Assembly: GCA_963281255.1 (NCBI GenBank)
Contig: OY725493.1
Coordinates: 1 to 64,000, forward strand
DNA length: 64,000 nt
Direction: 5' to 3'
From: Aphrocallistes beatrix
Lineage: Eukaryota; Porifera; Hexactinellida; Sceptrulophora; Aphrocallistidae
The notes beneath the pieces are model-generated. The model did no database searches, was not told the DNA's origin, and worked only from the letters and a program-made list of their open reading frames with translations. The position numbers and the translations under genes were made by a program. Positions 1 through 13,671 of the stretch are shown here, one piece after another (the first letter of the stretch is position 1; the number at the start of each line of letters is the position of its first letter).

Positions 1-3000
1 CGTTCTGCTCTCAGTTGGCAGCATTGCAATCTCAAAATGGCACTGTGCACCCCCACGCCAACGCCGGCACCTGAAAAAGCCTTCAAACAAGGACCCTTTC
101 AATGCGTTCCCCACTCAAAAGCCTTGCTTTCACTTGCTTCTGACACTGTTTCCTTACTAAAATGCCTCGTTCTGCTCTCAGTTGGCAGCATTGCAATCTC
201 AAAATGGCACTGTGCACCCCCACGCCAACGCCGGCACCTGAAAAAGCCTTCAAACAAGGACCCTTTCAATGCGTTCCCCACTCAAAAGCCTTGCTTTCAC
301 TTGCTTCTGACACTGTTTCCTTACTAAAATGCCTCGTTCTGCTCTCAGTTGGCAGCATTGCAATCTCAAAATGGCACTGTGCACCCCCACGCCAACGCCG
401 GCACCTGAAAAAGCCTTCAAACAAGGACCCTTTCAATGCGTTCCCCACTCAAAAGCCTTGCTTTCACTTGCTTCTGACACTGTTTCCTTACTAAAATGCC
501 TCGTTCTGCTCTCAGTTGGCAGCATTGCAATCTCAAAATGGCACTGTGCACCCCCACGCCAACGCCGGCACCTGAAAAAGCCTTCAAACAAGGACCCTTT
601 CAATGCGTTCCCCACTCAAAAGCCTTGCTTTCACTTGCTTCTGACACTGTTTCCTTACTAAAATGCCTCGTTCTGCTCTCAGTTGGCAGCATTGCAATCT
701 CAAAATGGCACTGTGCACCCCCACGCCAACGCCGGCACCTGAAAAAGCCTTCAAACAAGGACCCTTTCAATGCGTTCCCCACTCAAAAGCCTTGCTTTCA
801 CTTGCTTCTGACACTGTTTCCTTACTAAAATGCCTCGTTCTGCTCTCAGTTGGCAGCATTGCAATCTCAAAATGGCACTGTGCACCCCCACGCCAACGCC
901 GGCACCTGAAAAAGCCTTCAAACAAGGACCCTTTCAATGCGTTCCCCACTCAAAAGCCTTGCTTTCACTTGCTTCTGACACTGTTTCCTTACTAAAATGC
1001 CTCGTTCTGCTCTCAGTTGGCAGCATTGCAATCTCAAAATGGCACTGTGCACCCCCACGCCAACGCCGGCACCTGAAAAAGCCTTCAAACAAGGACCCTT
1101 TCAATGCGTTCCCCACTCAAAAGCCTTGCTTTCACTTGCTTCTGACACTGTTTCCTTACTAAAATGCCTCGTTCTGCTCTCAGTTGGCAGCATTGCAATC
1201 TCAAAATGGCACTGTGCACCCCCACGCCAACGCCGGCACCTGAAAAAGCCTTCAAACAAGGACCCTTTCAATGCGTTCCCCACTCAAAAGCCTTGCTTTC
1301 ACTTGCTTCTGACACTGTTTCCTTACTAAAATGCCTCGTTCTGCTCTCAGTTGGCAGCATTGCAATCTCAAAATGGCACTGTGCACCCCCACGCCAACGC
1401 CGGCACCTGAAAAAGCCTTCAAACAAGGACCCTTTCAATGCGTTCCCCACTCAAAAGCCTTGCTTTCACTTGCTTCTGACACTGTTTCCTTACTAAAATG
1501 CCTCGTTCTGCTCTCAGTTGGCAGCATTGCAATCTCAAAATGGCACTGTGCACCCCCACGCCAACGCCGGCACCTGAAAAAGCCTTCAAACAAGGACCCT
1601 TTCAATGCGTTCCCCACTCAAAAGCCTTGCTTTCACTTGCTTCTGACACTGTTTCCTTACTAAAATGCCTCGTTCTGCTCTCAGTTGGCAGCATTGCAAT
1701 CTCAAAATGGCACTGTGCACCCCCACGCCAACGCCGGCACCTGAAAAAGCCTTCAAACAAGGACCCTTTCAATGCGTTCCCCACTCAAAAGCCTTGCTTT
1801 CACTTGCTTCTGACACTGTTTCCTTACTAAAATGCCTCGTTCTGCTCTCAGTTGGCAGCATTGCAATCTCAAAATGGCACTGTGCACCCCCACGCCAACG
1901 CCGGCACCTGAAAAAGCCTTCAAACAAGGACCCTTTCAATGCGTTCCCCACTCAAAAGCCTTGCTTTCACTTGCTTCTGACACTGTTTCCTTACTAAAAT
2001 GCCTCGTTCTGCTCTCAGTTGGCAGCATTGCAATCTCAAAATGGCACTGTGCACCCCCACGCCAACGCCGGCACCTGAAAAAGCCTTCAAACAAGGACCC
2101 TTTCAATGCGTTCCCCACTCAAAAGCCTTGCTTTCACTTGCTTCTGACACTGTTTCCTTACTAAAATGCCTCGTTCTGCTCTCAGTTGGCAGCATTGCAA
2201 TCTCAAAATGGCACTGTGCACCCCCACGCCAACGCCGGCACCTGAAAAAGCCTTCAAACAAGGACCCTTTCAATGCGTTCCCCACTCAAAAGCCTTGCTT
2301 TCACTTGCTTCTGACACTGTTTCCTTACTAAAATGCCTCGTTCTGCTCTCAGTTGGCAGCATTGCAATCTCAAAATGGCACTGTGCACCCCCACGCCAAC
2401 GCCGGCACCTGAAAAAGCCTTCAAACAAGGACCCTTTCAATGCGTTCCCCACTCAAAAGCCTTGCTTTCACTTGCTTCTGACACTGTTTCCTTACTAAAA
2501 TGCCTCGTTCTGCTCTCAGTTGGCAGCATTGCAATCTCAAAATGGCACTGTGCACCCCCACGCCAACGCCGGCACCTGAAAAAGCCTTCAAACAAGGACC
2601 CTTTCAATGCGTTCCCCACTCAAAAGCCTTGCTTTCACTTGCTTCTGACACTGTTTCCTTACTAAAATGCCTCGTTCTGCTCTCAGTTGGCAGCATTGCA
2701 ATCTCAAAATGGCACTGTGCACCCCCACGCCAACGCCGGCACCTGAAAAAGCCTTCAAACAAGGACCCTTTCAATGCGTTCCCCACTCAAAAGCCTTGCT
2801 TTCACTTGCTTCTGACACTGTTTCCTTACTAAAATGCCTCGTTCTGCTCTCAGTTGGCAGCATTGCAATCTCAAAATGGCACTGTGCACCCCCACGCCAA
2901 CGCCGGCACCTGAAAAAGCCTTCAAACAAGGACCCTTTCAATGCGTTCCCCACTCAAAAGCCTTGCTTTCACTTGCTTCTGACACTGTTTCCTTACTAAA

Positions 3001-6000
3001 ATGCCTCGTTCTGCTCTCAGTTGGCAGCATTGCAATCTCAAAATGGCACTGTGCACCCCCACGCCAACGCCGGCACCTGAAAAAGCCTTCAAACAAGGAC
3101 CCTTTCAATGCGTTCCCCACTCAAAAGCCTTGCTTTCACTTGCTTCTGACACTGTTTCCTTACTAAAATGCCTCGTTCTGCTCTCAGTTGGCAGCATTGC
3201 AATCTCAAAATGGCACTGTGCACCCCCACGCCAACGCCGGCACCTGAAAAAGCCTTCAAACAAGGACCCTTTCAATGCGTTCCCCACTCAAAAGCCTTGC
3301 TTTCACTTGCTTCTGACACTGTTTCCTTACTAAAATGCCTCGTTCTGCTCTCAGTTGGCAGCATTGCAATCTCAAAATGGCACTGTGCACCCCCACGCCA
3401 ACGCCGGCACCTGAAAAAGCCTTCAAACAAGGACCCTTTCAATGCGTTCCCCACTCAAAAGCCTTGCTTTCACTTGCTTCTGACACTGTTTCCTTACTAA
3501 AATGCCTCGTTCTGCTCTCAGTTGGCAGCATTGCAATCTCAAAATGGCACTGTGCACCCCCACGCCAACGCCGGCACCTGAAAAAGCCTTCAAACAAGGA
3601 CCCTTTCAATGCGTTCCCCACTCAAAAGCCTTGCTTTCACTTGCTTCTGACACTGTTTCCTTACTAAAATGCCTCGTTCTGCTCTCAGTTGGCAGCATTG
3701 CAATCTCAAAATGGCACTGTGCACCCCCACGCCAACGCCGGCACCTGAAAAAGCCTTCAAACAAGGACCCTTTCAATGCGTTCCCCACTCAAAAGCCTTG
3801 CTTTCACTTGCTTCTGACACTGTTTCCTTACTAAAATGCCTCGTTCTGCTCTCAGTTGGCAGCATTGCAATCTCAAAATGGCACTGTGCACCCCCACGCC
3901 AACGCCGGCACCTGAAAAAGCCTTCAAACAAGGACCCTTTCAATGCGTTCCCCACTCAAAAGCCTTGCTTTCACTTGCTTCTGACACTGTTTCCTTACTA
4001 AAATGCCTCGTTCTGCTCTCAGTTGGCAGCATTGCAATCTCAAAATGGCACTGTGCACCCCCACGCCAACGCCGGCACCTGAAAAAGCCTTCAAACAAGG
4101 ACCCTTTCAATGCGTTCCCCACTCAAAAGCCTTGCTTTCACTTGCTTCTGACACTGTTTCCTTACTAAAATGCCTCGTTCTGCTCTCAGTTGGCAGCATT
4201 GCAATCTCAAAATGGCACTGTGCACCCCCACGCCAACGCCGGCACCTGAAAAAGCCTTCAAACAAGGACCCTTTCAATGCGTTCCCCACTCAAAAGCCTT
4301 GCTTTCACTTGCTTCTGACACTGTTTCCTTACTAAAATGCCTCGTTCTGCTCTCAGTTGGCAGCATTGCAATCTCAAAATGGCACTGTGCACCCCCACGC
4401 CAACGCCGGCACCTGAAAAAGCCTTCAAACAAGGACCCTTTCAATGCGTTCCCCACTCAAAAGCCTTGCTTTCACTTGCTTCTGACACTGTTTCCTTACT
4501 AAAATGCCTCGTTCTGCTCTCAGTTGGCAGCATTGCAATCTCAAAATGGCACTGTGCACCCCCACGCCAACGCCGGCACCTGAAAAAGCCTTCAAACAAG
4601 GACCCTTTCAATGCGTTCCCCACTCAAAAGCCTTGCTTTCACTTGCTTCTGACACTGTTTCCTTACTAAAATGCCTCGTTCTGCTCTCAGTTGGCAGCAT
4701 TGCAATCTCAAAATGGCACTGTGCACCCCCACGCCAACGCCGGCACCTGAAAAAGCCTTCAAACAAGGACCCTTTCAATGCGTTCCCCACTCAAAAGCCT
4801 TGCTTTCACTTGCTTCTGACACTGTTTCCTTACTAAAATGCCTCGTTCTGCTCTCAGTTGGCAGCATTGCAATCTCAAAATGGCACTGTGCACCCCCACG
4901 CCAACGCCGGCACCTGAAAAAGCCTTCAAACAAGGACCCTTTCAATGCGTTCCCCACTCAAAAGCCTTGCTTTCACTTGCTTCTGACACTGTTTCCTTAC
5001 TAAAATGCCTCGTTCTGCTCTCAGTTGGCAGCATTGCAATCTCAAAATGGCACTGTGCACCCCCACGCCAACGCCGGCACCTGAAAAAGCCTTCAAACAA
5101 GGACCCTTTCAATGCGTTCCCCACTCAAAAGCCTTGCTTTCACTTGCTTCTGACACTGTTTCCTTACTAAAATGCCTCGTTCTGCTCTCAGTTGGCAGCA
5201 TTGCAATCTCAAAATGGCACTGTGCACCCCCACGCCAACGCCGGCACCTGAAAAAGCCTTCAAACAAGGACCCTTTCAATGCGTTCCCCACTCAAAAGCC
5301 TTGCTTTCACTTGCTTCTGACACTGTTTCCTTACTAAAATGCCTCGTTCTGCTCTCAGTTGGCAGCATTGCAATCTCAAAATGGCACTGTGCACCCCCAC
5401 GCCAACGCCGGCACCTGAAAAAGCCTTCAAACAAGGACCCTTTCAATGCGTTCCCCACTCAAAAGCCTTGCTTTCACTTGCTTCTGACACTGTTTCCTTA
5501 CTAAAATGCCTCGTTCTGCTCTCAGTTGGCAGCATTGCAATCTCAAAATGGCACTGTGCACCCCCACGCCAACGCCGGCACCTGAAAAAGCCTTCAAACA
5601 AGGACCCTTTCAATGCGTTCCCCACTCAAAAGCCTTGCTTTCACTTGCTTCTGACACTGTTTCCTTACTAAAATGCCTCGTTCTGCTCTCAGTTGGCAGC
5701 ATTGCAATCTCAAAATGGCACTGTGCACCCCCACGCCAACGCCGGCACCTGAAAAAGCCTTCAAACAAGGACCCTTTCAATGCGTTCCCCACTCAAAAGC
5801 CTTGCTTTCACTTGCTTCTGACACTGTTTCCTTACTAAAATGCCTCGTTCTGCTCTCAGTTGGCAGCATTGCAATCTCAAAATGGCACTGTGCACCCCCA
5901 CGCCAACGCCGGCACCTGAAAAAGCCTTCAAACAAGGACCCTTTCAATGCGTTCCCCACTCAAAAGCCTTGCTTTCACTTGCTTCTGACACTGTTTCCTT

Positions 6001-9000
6001 ACTAAAATGCCTCGTTCTGCTCTCAGTTGGCAGCATTGCAATCTCAAAATGGCACTGTGCACCCCCACGCCAACGCCGGCACCTGAAAAAGCCTTCAAAC
6101 AAGGACCCTTTCAATGCGTTCCCCACTCAAAAGCCTTGCTTTCACTTGCTTCTGACACTGTTTCCTTACTAAAATGCCTCGTTCTGCTCTCAGTTGGCAG
6201 CATTGCAATCTCAAAATGGCACTGTGCACCCCCACGCCAACGCCGGCACCTGAAAAAGCCTTCAAACAAGGACCCTTTCAATGCGTTCCCCACTCAAAAG
6301 CCTTGCTTTCACTTGCTTCTGACACTGTTTCCTTACTAAAATGCCTCGTTCTGCTCTCAGTTGGCAGCATTGCAATCTCAAAATGGCACTGTGCACCCCC
6401 ACGCCAACGCCGGCACCTGAAAAAGCCTTCAAACAAGGACCCTTTCAATGCGTTCCCCACTCAAAAGCCTTGCTTTCACTTGCTTCTGACACTGTTTCCT
6501 TACTAAAATGCCTCGTTCTGCTCTCAGTTGGCAGCATTGCAATCTCAAAATGGCACTGTGCACCCCCACGCCAACGCCGGCACCTGAAAAAGCCTTCAAA
6601 CAAGGACCCTTTCAATGCGTTCCCCACTCAAAAGCCTTGCTTTCACTTGCTTCTGACACTGTTTCCTTACTAAAATGCCTCGTTCTGCTCTCAGTTGGCA
6701 GCATTGCAATCTCAAAATGGCACTGTGCACCCCCACGCCAACGCCGGCACCTGAAAAAGCCTTCAAACAAGGACCCTTTCAATGCGTTCCCCACTCAAAA
6801 GCCTTGCTTTCACTTGCTTCTGACACTGTTTCCTTACTAAAATGCCTCGTTCTGCTCTCAGTTGGCAGCATTGCAATCTCAAAATGGCACTGTGCACCCC
6901 CACGCCAACGCCGGCACCTGAAAAAGCCTTCAAACAAGGACCCTTTCAATGCGTTCCCCACTCAAAAGCCTTGCTTTCACTTGCTTCTGACACTGTTTCC
7001 TTACTAAAATGCCTCGTTCTGCTCTCAGTTGGCAGCATTGCAATCTCAAAATGGCACTGTGCACCCCCACGCCAACGCCGGCACCTGAAAAAGCCTTCAA
7101 ACAAGGACCCTTTCAATGCGTTCCCCACTCAAAAGCCTTGCTTTCACTTGCTTCTGACACTGTTTCCTTACTAAAATGCCTCGTTCTGCTCTCAGTTGGC
7201 AGCATTGCAATCTCAAAATGGCACTGTGCACCCCCACGCCAACGCCGGCACCTGAAAAAGCCTTCAAACAAGGACCCTTTCAATGCGTTCCCCACTCAAA
7301 AGCCTTGCTTTCACTTGCTTCTGACACTGTTTCCTTACTAAAATGCCTCGTTCTGCTCTCAGTTGGCAGCATTGCAATCTCAAAATGGCACTGTGCACCC
7401 CCACGCCAACGCCGGCACCTGAAAAAGCCTTCAAACAAGGACCCTTTCAATGCGTTCCCCACTCAAAAGCCTTGCTTTCACTTGCTTCTGACACTGTTTC
7501 CTTACTAAAATGCCTCGTTCTGCTCTCAGTTGGCAGCATTGCAATCTCAAAATGGCACTGTGCACCCCCACGCCAACGCCGGCACCTGAAAAAGCCTTCA
7601 AACAAGGACCCTTTCAATGCGTTCCCCACTCAAAAGCCTTGCTTTCACTTGCTTCTGACACTGTTTCCTTACTAAAATGCCTCGTTCTGCTCTCAGTTGG
7701 CAGCATTGCAATCTCAAAATGGCACTGTGCACCCCCACGCCAACGCCGGCACCTGAAAAAGCCTTCAAACAAGGACCCTTTCAATGCGTTCCCCACTCAA
7801 AAGCCTTGCTTTCACTTGCTTCTGACACTGTTTCCTTACTAAAATGCCTCGTTCTGCTCTCAGTTGGCAGCATTGCAATCTCAAAATGGCACTGTGCACC
7901 CCCACGCCAACGCCGGCACCTGAAAAAGCCTTCAAACAAGGACCCTTTCAATGCGTTCCCCACTCAAAAGCCTTGCTTTCACTTGCTTCTGACACTGTTT
8001 CCTTACTAAAATGCCTCGTTCTGCTCTCAGTTGGCAGCATTGCAATCTCAAAATGGCACTGTGCACCCCCACGCCAACGCCGGCACCTGAAAAAGCCTTC
8101 AAACAAGGACCCTTTCAATGCGTTCCCCACTCAAAAGCCTTGCTTTCACTTGCTTCTGACACTGTTTCCTTACTAAAATGCCTCGTTCTGCTCTCAGTTG
8201 GCAGCATTGCAATCTCAAAATGGCACTGTGCACCCCCACGCCAACGCCGGCACCTGAAAAAGCCTTCAAACAAGGACCCTTTCAATGCGTTCCCCACTCA
8301 AAAGCCTTGCTTTCACTTGCTTCTGACACTGTTTCCTTACTAAAATGCCTCGTTCTGCTCTCAGTTGGCAGCATTGCAATCTCAAAATGGCACTGTGCAC
8401 CCCCACGCCAACGCCGGCACCTGAAAAAGCCTTCAAACAAGGACCCTTTCAATGCGTTCCCCACTCAAAAGCCTTGCTTTCACTTGCTTCTGACACTGTT
8501 TCCTTACTAAAATGCCTCGTTCTGCTCTCAGTTGGCAGCATTGCAATCTCAAAATGGCACTGTGCACCCCCACGCCAACGCCGGCACCTGAAAAAGCCTT
8601 CAAACAAGGACCCTTTCAATGCGTTCCCCACTCAAAAGCCTTGCTTTCACTTGCTTCTGACACTGTTTCCTTACTAAAATGCCTCGTTCTGCTCTCAGTT
8701 GGCAGCATTGCAATCTCAAAATGGCACTGTGCACCCCCACGCCAACGCCGGCACCTGAAAAAGCCTTCAAACAAGGACCCTTTCAATGCGTTCCCCACTC
8801 AAAAGCCTTGCTTTCACTTGCTTCTGACACTGTTTCCTTACTAAAATGCCTCGTTCTGCTCTCAGTTGGCAGCATTGCAATCTCAAAATGGCACTGTGCA
8901 CCCCCACGCCAACGCCGGCACCTGAAAAAGCCTTCAAACAAGGACCCTTTCAATGCGTTCCCCACTCAAAAGCCTTGCTTTCACTTGCTTCTGACACTGT

Positions 9001-10673
9001 TTCCTTACTAAAATGCCTCGTTCTGCTCTCAGTTGGCAGCATTGCAATCTCAAAATGGCACTGTGCACCCCCACGCCAACGCCGGCACCTGAAAAAGCCT
9101 TCAAACAAGGACCCTTTCAATGCGTTCCCCACTCAAAAGCCTTGCTTTCACTTGCTTCTGACACTGTTTCCTTACTAAAATGCCTCGTTCTGCTCTCAGT
9201 TGGCAGCATTGCAATCTCAAAATGGCACTGTGCACCCCCACGCCAACGCCGGCACCTGAAAAAGCCTTCAAACAAGGACCCTTTCAATGCGTTCCCCACT
9301 CAAAAGCCTTGCTTTCACTTGCTTCTGACACTGTTTCCTTACTAAAATGCCTCGTTCTGCTCTCAGTTGGCAGCATTGCAATCTCAAAATGGCACTGTGC
9401 ACCCCCACGCCAACGCCGGCACCTGAAAAAGCCTTCAAACAAGGACCCTTTCAATGCGTTCCCCACTCAAAAGCCTTGCTTTCACTTGCTTCTGACACTG
9501 TTTCCTTACTAAAATGCCTCGTTCTGCTCTCAGTTGGCAGCATTGCAATCTCAAAATGGCACTGTGCACCCCCACGCCAACGCCGGCACCTGAAAAAGCC
9601 TTCAAACAAGGACCCTTTCAATGCGTTCCCCACTCAAAAGCCTTGCTTTCACTTGCTTCTGACACTGTTTCCTTACTAAAATGCCTCGTTCTGCTCTCAG
9701 TTGGCAGCATTGCAATCTCAAAATGGCACTGTGCACCCCCACGCCAACGCCGGCACCTGAAAAAGCCTTCAAACAAGGACCCTTTCAATGCGTTCCCCAC
9801 TCAAAAGCCTTGCTTTCACTTGCTTCTGACACTGTTTCCTTACTAAAATGCCTCGTTCTGCTCTCAGTTGGCAGCATTGCAATCTCAAAATGGCACTGTG
9901 CACCCCCACGCCAACGCCGGCACCTGAAAAAGCCTTCAAACAAGGACCCTTTCAATGCGTTCCCCACTCAAAAGCCTTGCTTTCACTTGCTTCTGACACT
10001 GTTTCCTTACTAAAATGCCTCGTTCTGCTCTCAGTTGGCAGCATTGCAATCTCAAAATGGCACTGTGCACCCCCACGCCAACGCCGGCACCTGAAAAAGC
10101 CTTCAAACAAGGACCCTTTCAATGCGTTCCCCACTCAAAAGCCTTGCTTTCACTTGCTTCTGACACTGTTTCCTTACTAAAATGCCTCGTTCTGCTCTCA
10201 GTTGGCAGCATTGCAATCTCAAAATGGCACTGTGCACCCCCACGCCAACGCCGGCACCTGAAAAAGCCTTCAAACAAGGACCCTTTCAATGCGTTCCCCA
10301 CTCAAAAGCCTTGCTTTCACTTGCTTCTGACACTGTTTCCTTACTAAAATGCCTCGTTCTGCTCTCAGTTGGCAGCATTGCAATCTCAAAATGGCACTGT
10401 GCACCCCCACGCCAACGCCGGCACCTGAAAAAGCCTTCAAACAAGGACCCTTTCAATGCGTTCCCCACTCAAAAGCCTTGCTTTCACTTGCTTCTGACAC
10501 TGTTTCCTTACTAAAATGCCTCGTTCTGCTCTCAGTTGGCAGCATTGCAATCTCAAAATGGCACTGTGCACCCCCACGCCAACGCCGGCACCTGAAAAAG
10601 CCTTCAAACAAGGACCCTTTCAATGCGTTCCCCACTCAAAAGCCTTGCTTTCACTTGCTTCTGACACTGTTTC
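1..10673. repeat. 167-bp satellite array, about 64 tandem copies
   Basis: A 167-bp unit repeats head to tail from the first base until the sequence changes within TGTTTCC at about 10673, giving about 63.9 copies. I saw no substitution or indel between units, and the conceptual translations of both strands are the same in every copy. The unit has moderate GC and no internal subrepeat I could see. It carries overlapping open frames of 110 codons on the plus strand and 60 on the minus strand, but 167 is not a multiple of 3 and every frame stops after at most two units, so it is not a coding repeat. The left end of the array lies outside the window. Perfect identity suggests very recent expansion or homogenisation, or an assembler expanding a collapsed repeat. 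Confidence 0.97.
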
Positions 10674-11234
10674 CATCGGAGAGATAGCAAAGAGTTGAGA
10701 GAGTATCAGTTTCTCGGTCTGGTGCTAGACTACCTGCAGAAGGACCGCATGGGTGTTGTGACGAAGGCTTGGCCTTTTGCACATCTGACCATGCAAGAGT
10801 TCATTGGTGCGTTCTGGCTGAGTGAGTGCTCGTGGGCGGATCAGTGTGCCAGTGTCCGCTACATCGTGAATTCCAGCGACAACTTTAACTTGTCCGTATG
10901 ATGGTGCGATTCCTCTGCGGTCTATTGTCTGACTCGAGTCTCCGCGTTTTGTACATCTTGTACAAATACCATCCCAACACTCCCGTTACTATGATGAATA
11001 TGCCGATGTGTTATCACTTCTATTATCCTATAATATCAGGAATGCATTCCATTATGGGTTGGACAGAATTTACAGAGAAATATCTGAGTTTGTCTGCACT
11101 GCTATTTGAGGCCAGCTTCGATTCGAATAACGACACCTTTCCTTGTTTTAGAACATTCGATAGCGCCACTCCTTCCAATGAGTGGGAATGTTTTGTGAAG
11201 TCCTTACTCCTCCTACACTCTGTCCACCTCATCT
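10674..11234 (+). pseudogene. NLR-type (NACHT-LRR) receptor, fragment 5' of the hAT insertion
   Basis: Translation from about 10680 gives a segment containing FAHLTMQEFIGAFWLS, the F-x-H-L-T-x-Q-E-F-x-A-x-W motif found just after the NACHT ATPase of animal NLR proteins. This family acts as cytosolic innate-immune sensors. The frame stops at 10899-10901 and resumes one frame over at 10898, reading MVRFLCGLLSD and then a helical region up to the transposon at 11235, so at least one frameshift is present. The NACHT P-loop part is missing: homology starts right at the satellite edge, as if the array replaced or separated the 5' half. After 11234 the reading frame continues directly at 13672 (LIYLD, then SRYVTIPQ), so both pieces belong to one gene. 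A pseudogene is most likely; an unrecognised intron at the frame change is the alternative. Confidence 0.75.
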
Positions 11235-11242
11235 ATTTAGAC

Positions 11243-13663
11243 CAGGGGTCGGCAAACTCCGGCCCGCGGGCCAGATGTGGCCCGCGAGGTGATTTTATCC
11301 GGCCCTCGACTCTTTCAGAAATTATTCTACTTTTCAGGCTTTTTCAAATATAATCCAAAATTGTTCCAGAAACACTTATATTGGCCTCTACGACAATTGT
11401 TTTGTAAACACTAATTATGGCCTCTACGGCAATATTATGGCCTCTACGCCAATTTGGAGGCCATATTTGAAAGAATGAATGAATGGAAAGATAAATGAGT
11501 GTGTTAGTGATGTCACACAAATGTATTCTGACACTATTTGGGTTTGATCTCAGCATAATATACTATACTAGTATGTGCATAAGTTTAGATAAATATATCA
11601 ATAGAAGTTTCAATACTTAGATCAAATTTTCAAATTCATTGTGAATTAAATAATGGCATCAGTATCTAAAAAACGGAAAGTAGATCTTGAAAATCGCGTA
11701 TTCAAGGAAAGTTGGACGGAGCAGTATTTTTTTATCATCCAGGGAAAATTGCCCACCTGCCTTTTATGTGCTGTATCTCTTGTTGTGATAAAAGAGTCCA
11801 ATTTGAAGCGACACTACCAGACGAAGCATTCGGGAAATTTCGATTTTCTTTCTGGTGCCGCGCGAAGGAGTAAGATCGAATCTCTGCAAAGGTTTTTAAT
11901 TGAGCAACAGAGTAAATTCTTACAGCATACTTCTGAGTTAAAGAATACTACACGTGCTAGTTTTTCTGTTAGCGAACTCATTGGGAATCAAATGAAACCT
12001 TTACTGATGGTGAATTTGGGAAGGAGTGTCTTCTAACTGTGGTTGATATTTATGTCCAGATAAAAGAGATCTTTTTGGTAAGATTAGTCTGTCTGCAAGA
12101 ACCGTTGCTCGAAGAATTGAAGATTTGTCTTCAGATATCAGGACAACATTACAAAAGCGTGCTCAACAATTTGAATTCTATGCAATTGCACTTGATGAGA
12201 GCACTGATGCGACTGATATTGCTCAGGTTCAATTTTTGTGAGAGGATTCAATGCAACGTTTGACATTACAGAATAATTGGCAGGTTTGGTTTCACTAAAG
12301 GATACCACTACTGGTGAGAATATATTCCAAGGAATCATGAGTGTCATGGGTAGCCTGGGCTTAAATCTAAGTAATATTTGTGAGGTAACGACATATGGTG
12401 CTCCAGCAATGGTTGGAAAGGTAAAGGGAGTGGTTTCTTTGATAGAAAAAGAAATGAGAAATGCTGGCATTGAAATAAAACTGGTAAGAACACATTGTAT
12501 AATCCATCTCGAGGCCTTGTGCGCAAAATCTCTGAAGATGCAGGAAGTAATGCGGGTAGTCATAAAATTTGTGAATTTTGTGCTTGCAAGAGGATTATAT
12601 CATCGTCAATTTCAACATATGTTAGAAGAGATGGATAACCAATATGGCGATTTGTTATATTATTACGAAGTGCGCTAGTTAAGTAGGGTGCAATGTTGCA
12701 AAGAGTTTACCAGTTAGAGCTGAATTGACCATTTCTTTGAGGGAAAAAGGGATGGAAGTTCCAGAGCTCAGTGATGCGAAATGGATGACAGATTTTGCCT
12801 TTCTGGTGGACATCTCTAATCATCTAAATATGCTAAATTCGGAAATGCATGGAATGAATCAGTTCATCAATGTCCTCTATGAATGAACATTTTTAAATTT
12901 GAAGTTAAGTTATAACTATGGGAGCTTCAATTGAAAGAGAGTAATTGTGTTCATTTCCCTAAACTTCGCTCACACCAACCATGTGATGTTTCTTATTACG
13001 CTAAATTCATATCTGATCTGAAAGATCAATTTAACACTCGATTCGCAGATATGGATGAGCATCGTAAGTATTTTAGCTACTTCGCCGCCGTATTTGATGT
13101 TGAAATATGTGACTCCCCAGAAAATTTACAAATGGAACTGATTGAGCTCCAAAGTTCAAGTGAGCTCAAATCAAGATTTCGAGAGGTACCCTTACTCGAA
13201 TTCTATCTACATTATTTAACTCCTCAAAGATTTCCTTCAATAGTGAAACATGCAAAGGAGGTTGCAGTTCTTTTTGGGAGTACACACGTTTGTGAACAAC
13301 TCTTCTCAAAGATAAATTACGTAAAAGCAAGTTGCGCACACGGTTAAGCGAAAATCAACTAGATAGTGTGCTACGATTGGCAACCTCTAACCTAAAACCA
13401 GACATAGAGGCATTATCCAAAGCAGGGCAGCAGCATCCATCTCATTAACATTAATATTTTTTGATTGTCTAATTTTACAATGCAAAATAGTTATCATGGA
13501 CAAATAAATATTCTAAAATCTAATTGCGTAATATAATAGTGGTATTTAATCAGTCGATAAATTACAAAAATCTGAACGAGTTTTCAATCGCATCCCATCT
13601 GGCCCGCAGTCTTATGGAATTTGTCTATTTTGGCCCGTTTGCTGGAACGTTTGCCGACCCCTG
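11243..13663. mobile_element. hAT DNA transposon, degenerate, 2421 bp
   Basis: The ends form a 15-bp inverted repeat, CAGGGGTCGGCAAAC at the left and its reverse complement at the right. The 8-bp target duplication ATTTAGAC is at 11235-11242 and 13664-13671. This TIR and the 8-bp duplication are classic for hAT elements, and the CAGGGGTCGGCAAAC type is common in Charlie/ZBED-like families. The interior carries a broken transposase on the plus strand. The insertion lies in the LRR-proximal part of the NLR gene; removing the element plus one duplication copy rejoins the host reading frame, so the insertion itself added no other damage. Confidence 0.93.
11653..13448 (+). pseudogene. hAT transposase (GTF2IRD2/ZBED-like), several frameshifts
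   Basis: The start MASVSKKRKVDLENR is followed by a BED-like zinc finger (CLLC at residues about 37-40, then an RHYQTKH histidine pair). This resembles the domesticated vertebrate GTF2IRD2/SCAND3 group of hAT transposases. The frame breaks near 12010, is recovered in pieces (YAIALDESTDATD in another frame around 12180, the block at 12277-12678, the block at 12931-13347), and ends with SENQLDSVLRLATSNLKPDI just before a stop at 13446-13448. The last part is the hAT C-terminal dimerisation region (LFSKINYVK). At least four frame changes mean no active enzyme is made. The RNase H-like catalytic core is partly readable but interrupted. Confidence 0.85.
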
Positions 13664-13671
13664 ATTTAGAC

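Noticed and set aside
1..10673. CRISPR-like regular spacing
   Set aside because: The whole 167-bp unit is repeated; there are no variable spacers, and the context is eukaryotic.
1..10698. Series of 110-codon plus-strand and 60-codon minus-strand open frames in the satellite
   Set aside because: They are the same 167-bp unit read across two copies; the unit length is not divisible by 3, the product has no domain, and both strands are open in an overlapping way.
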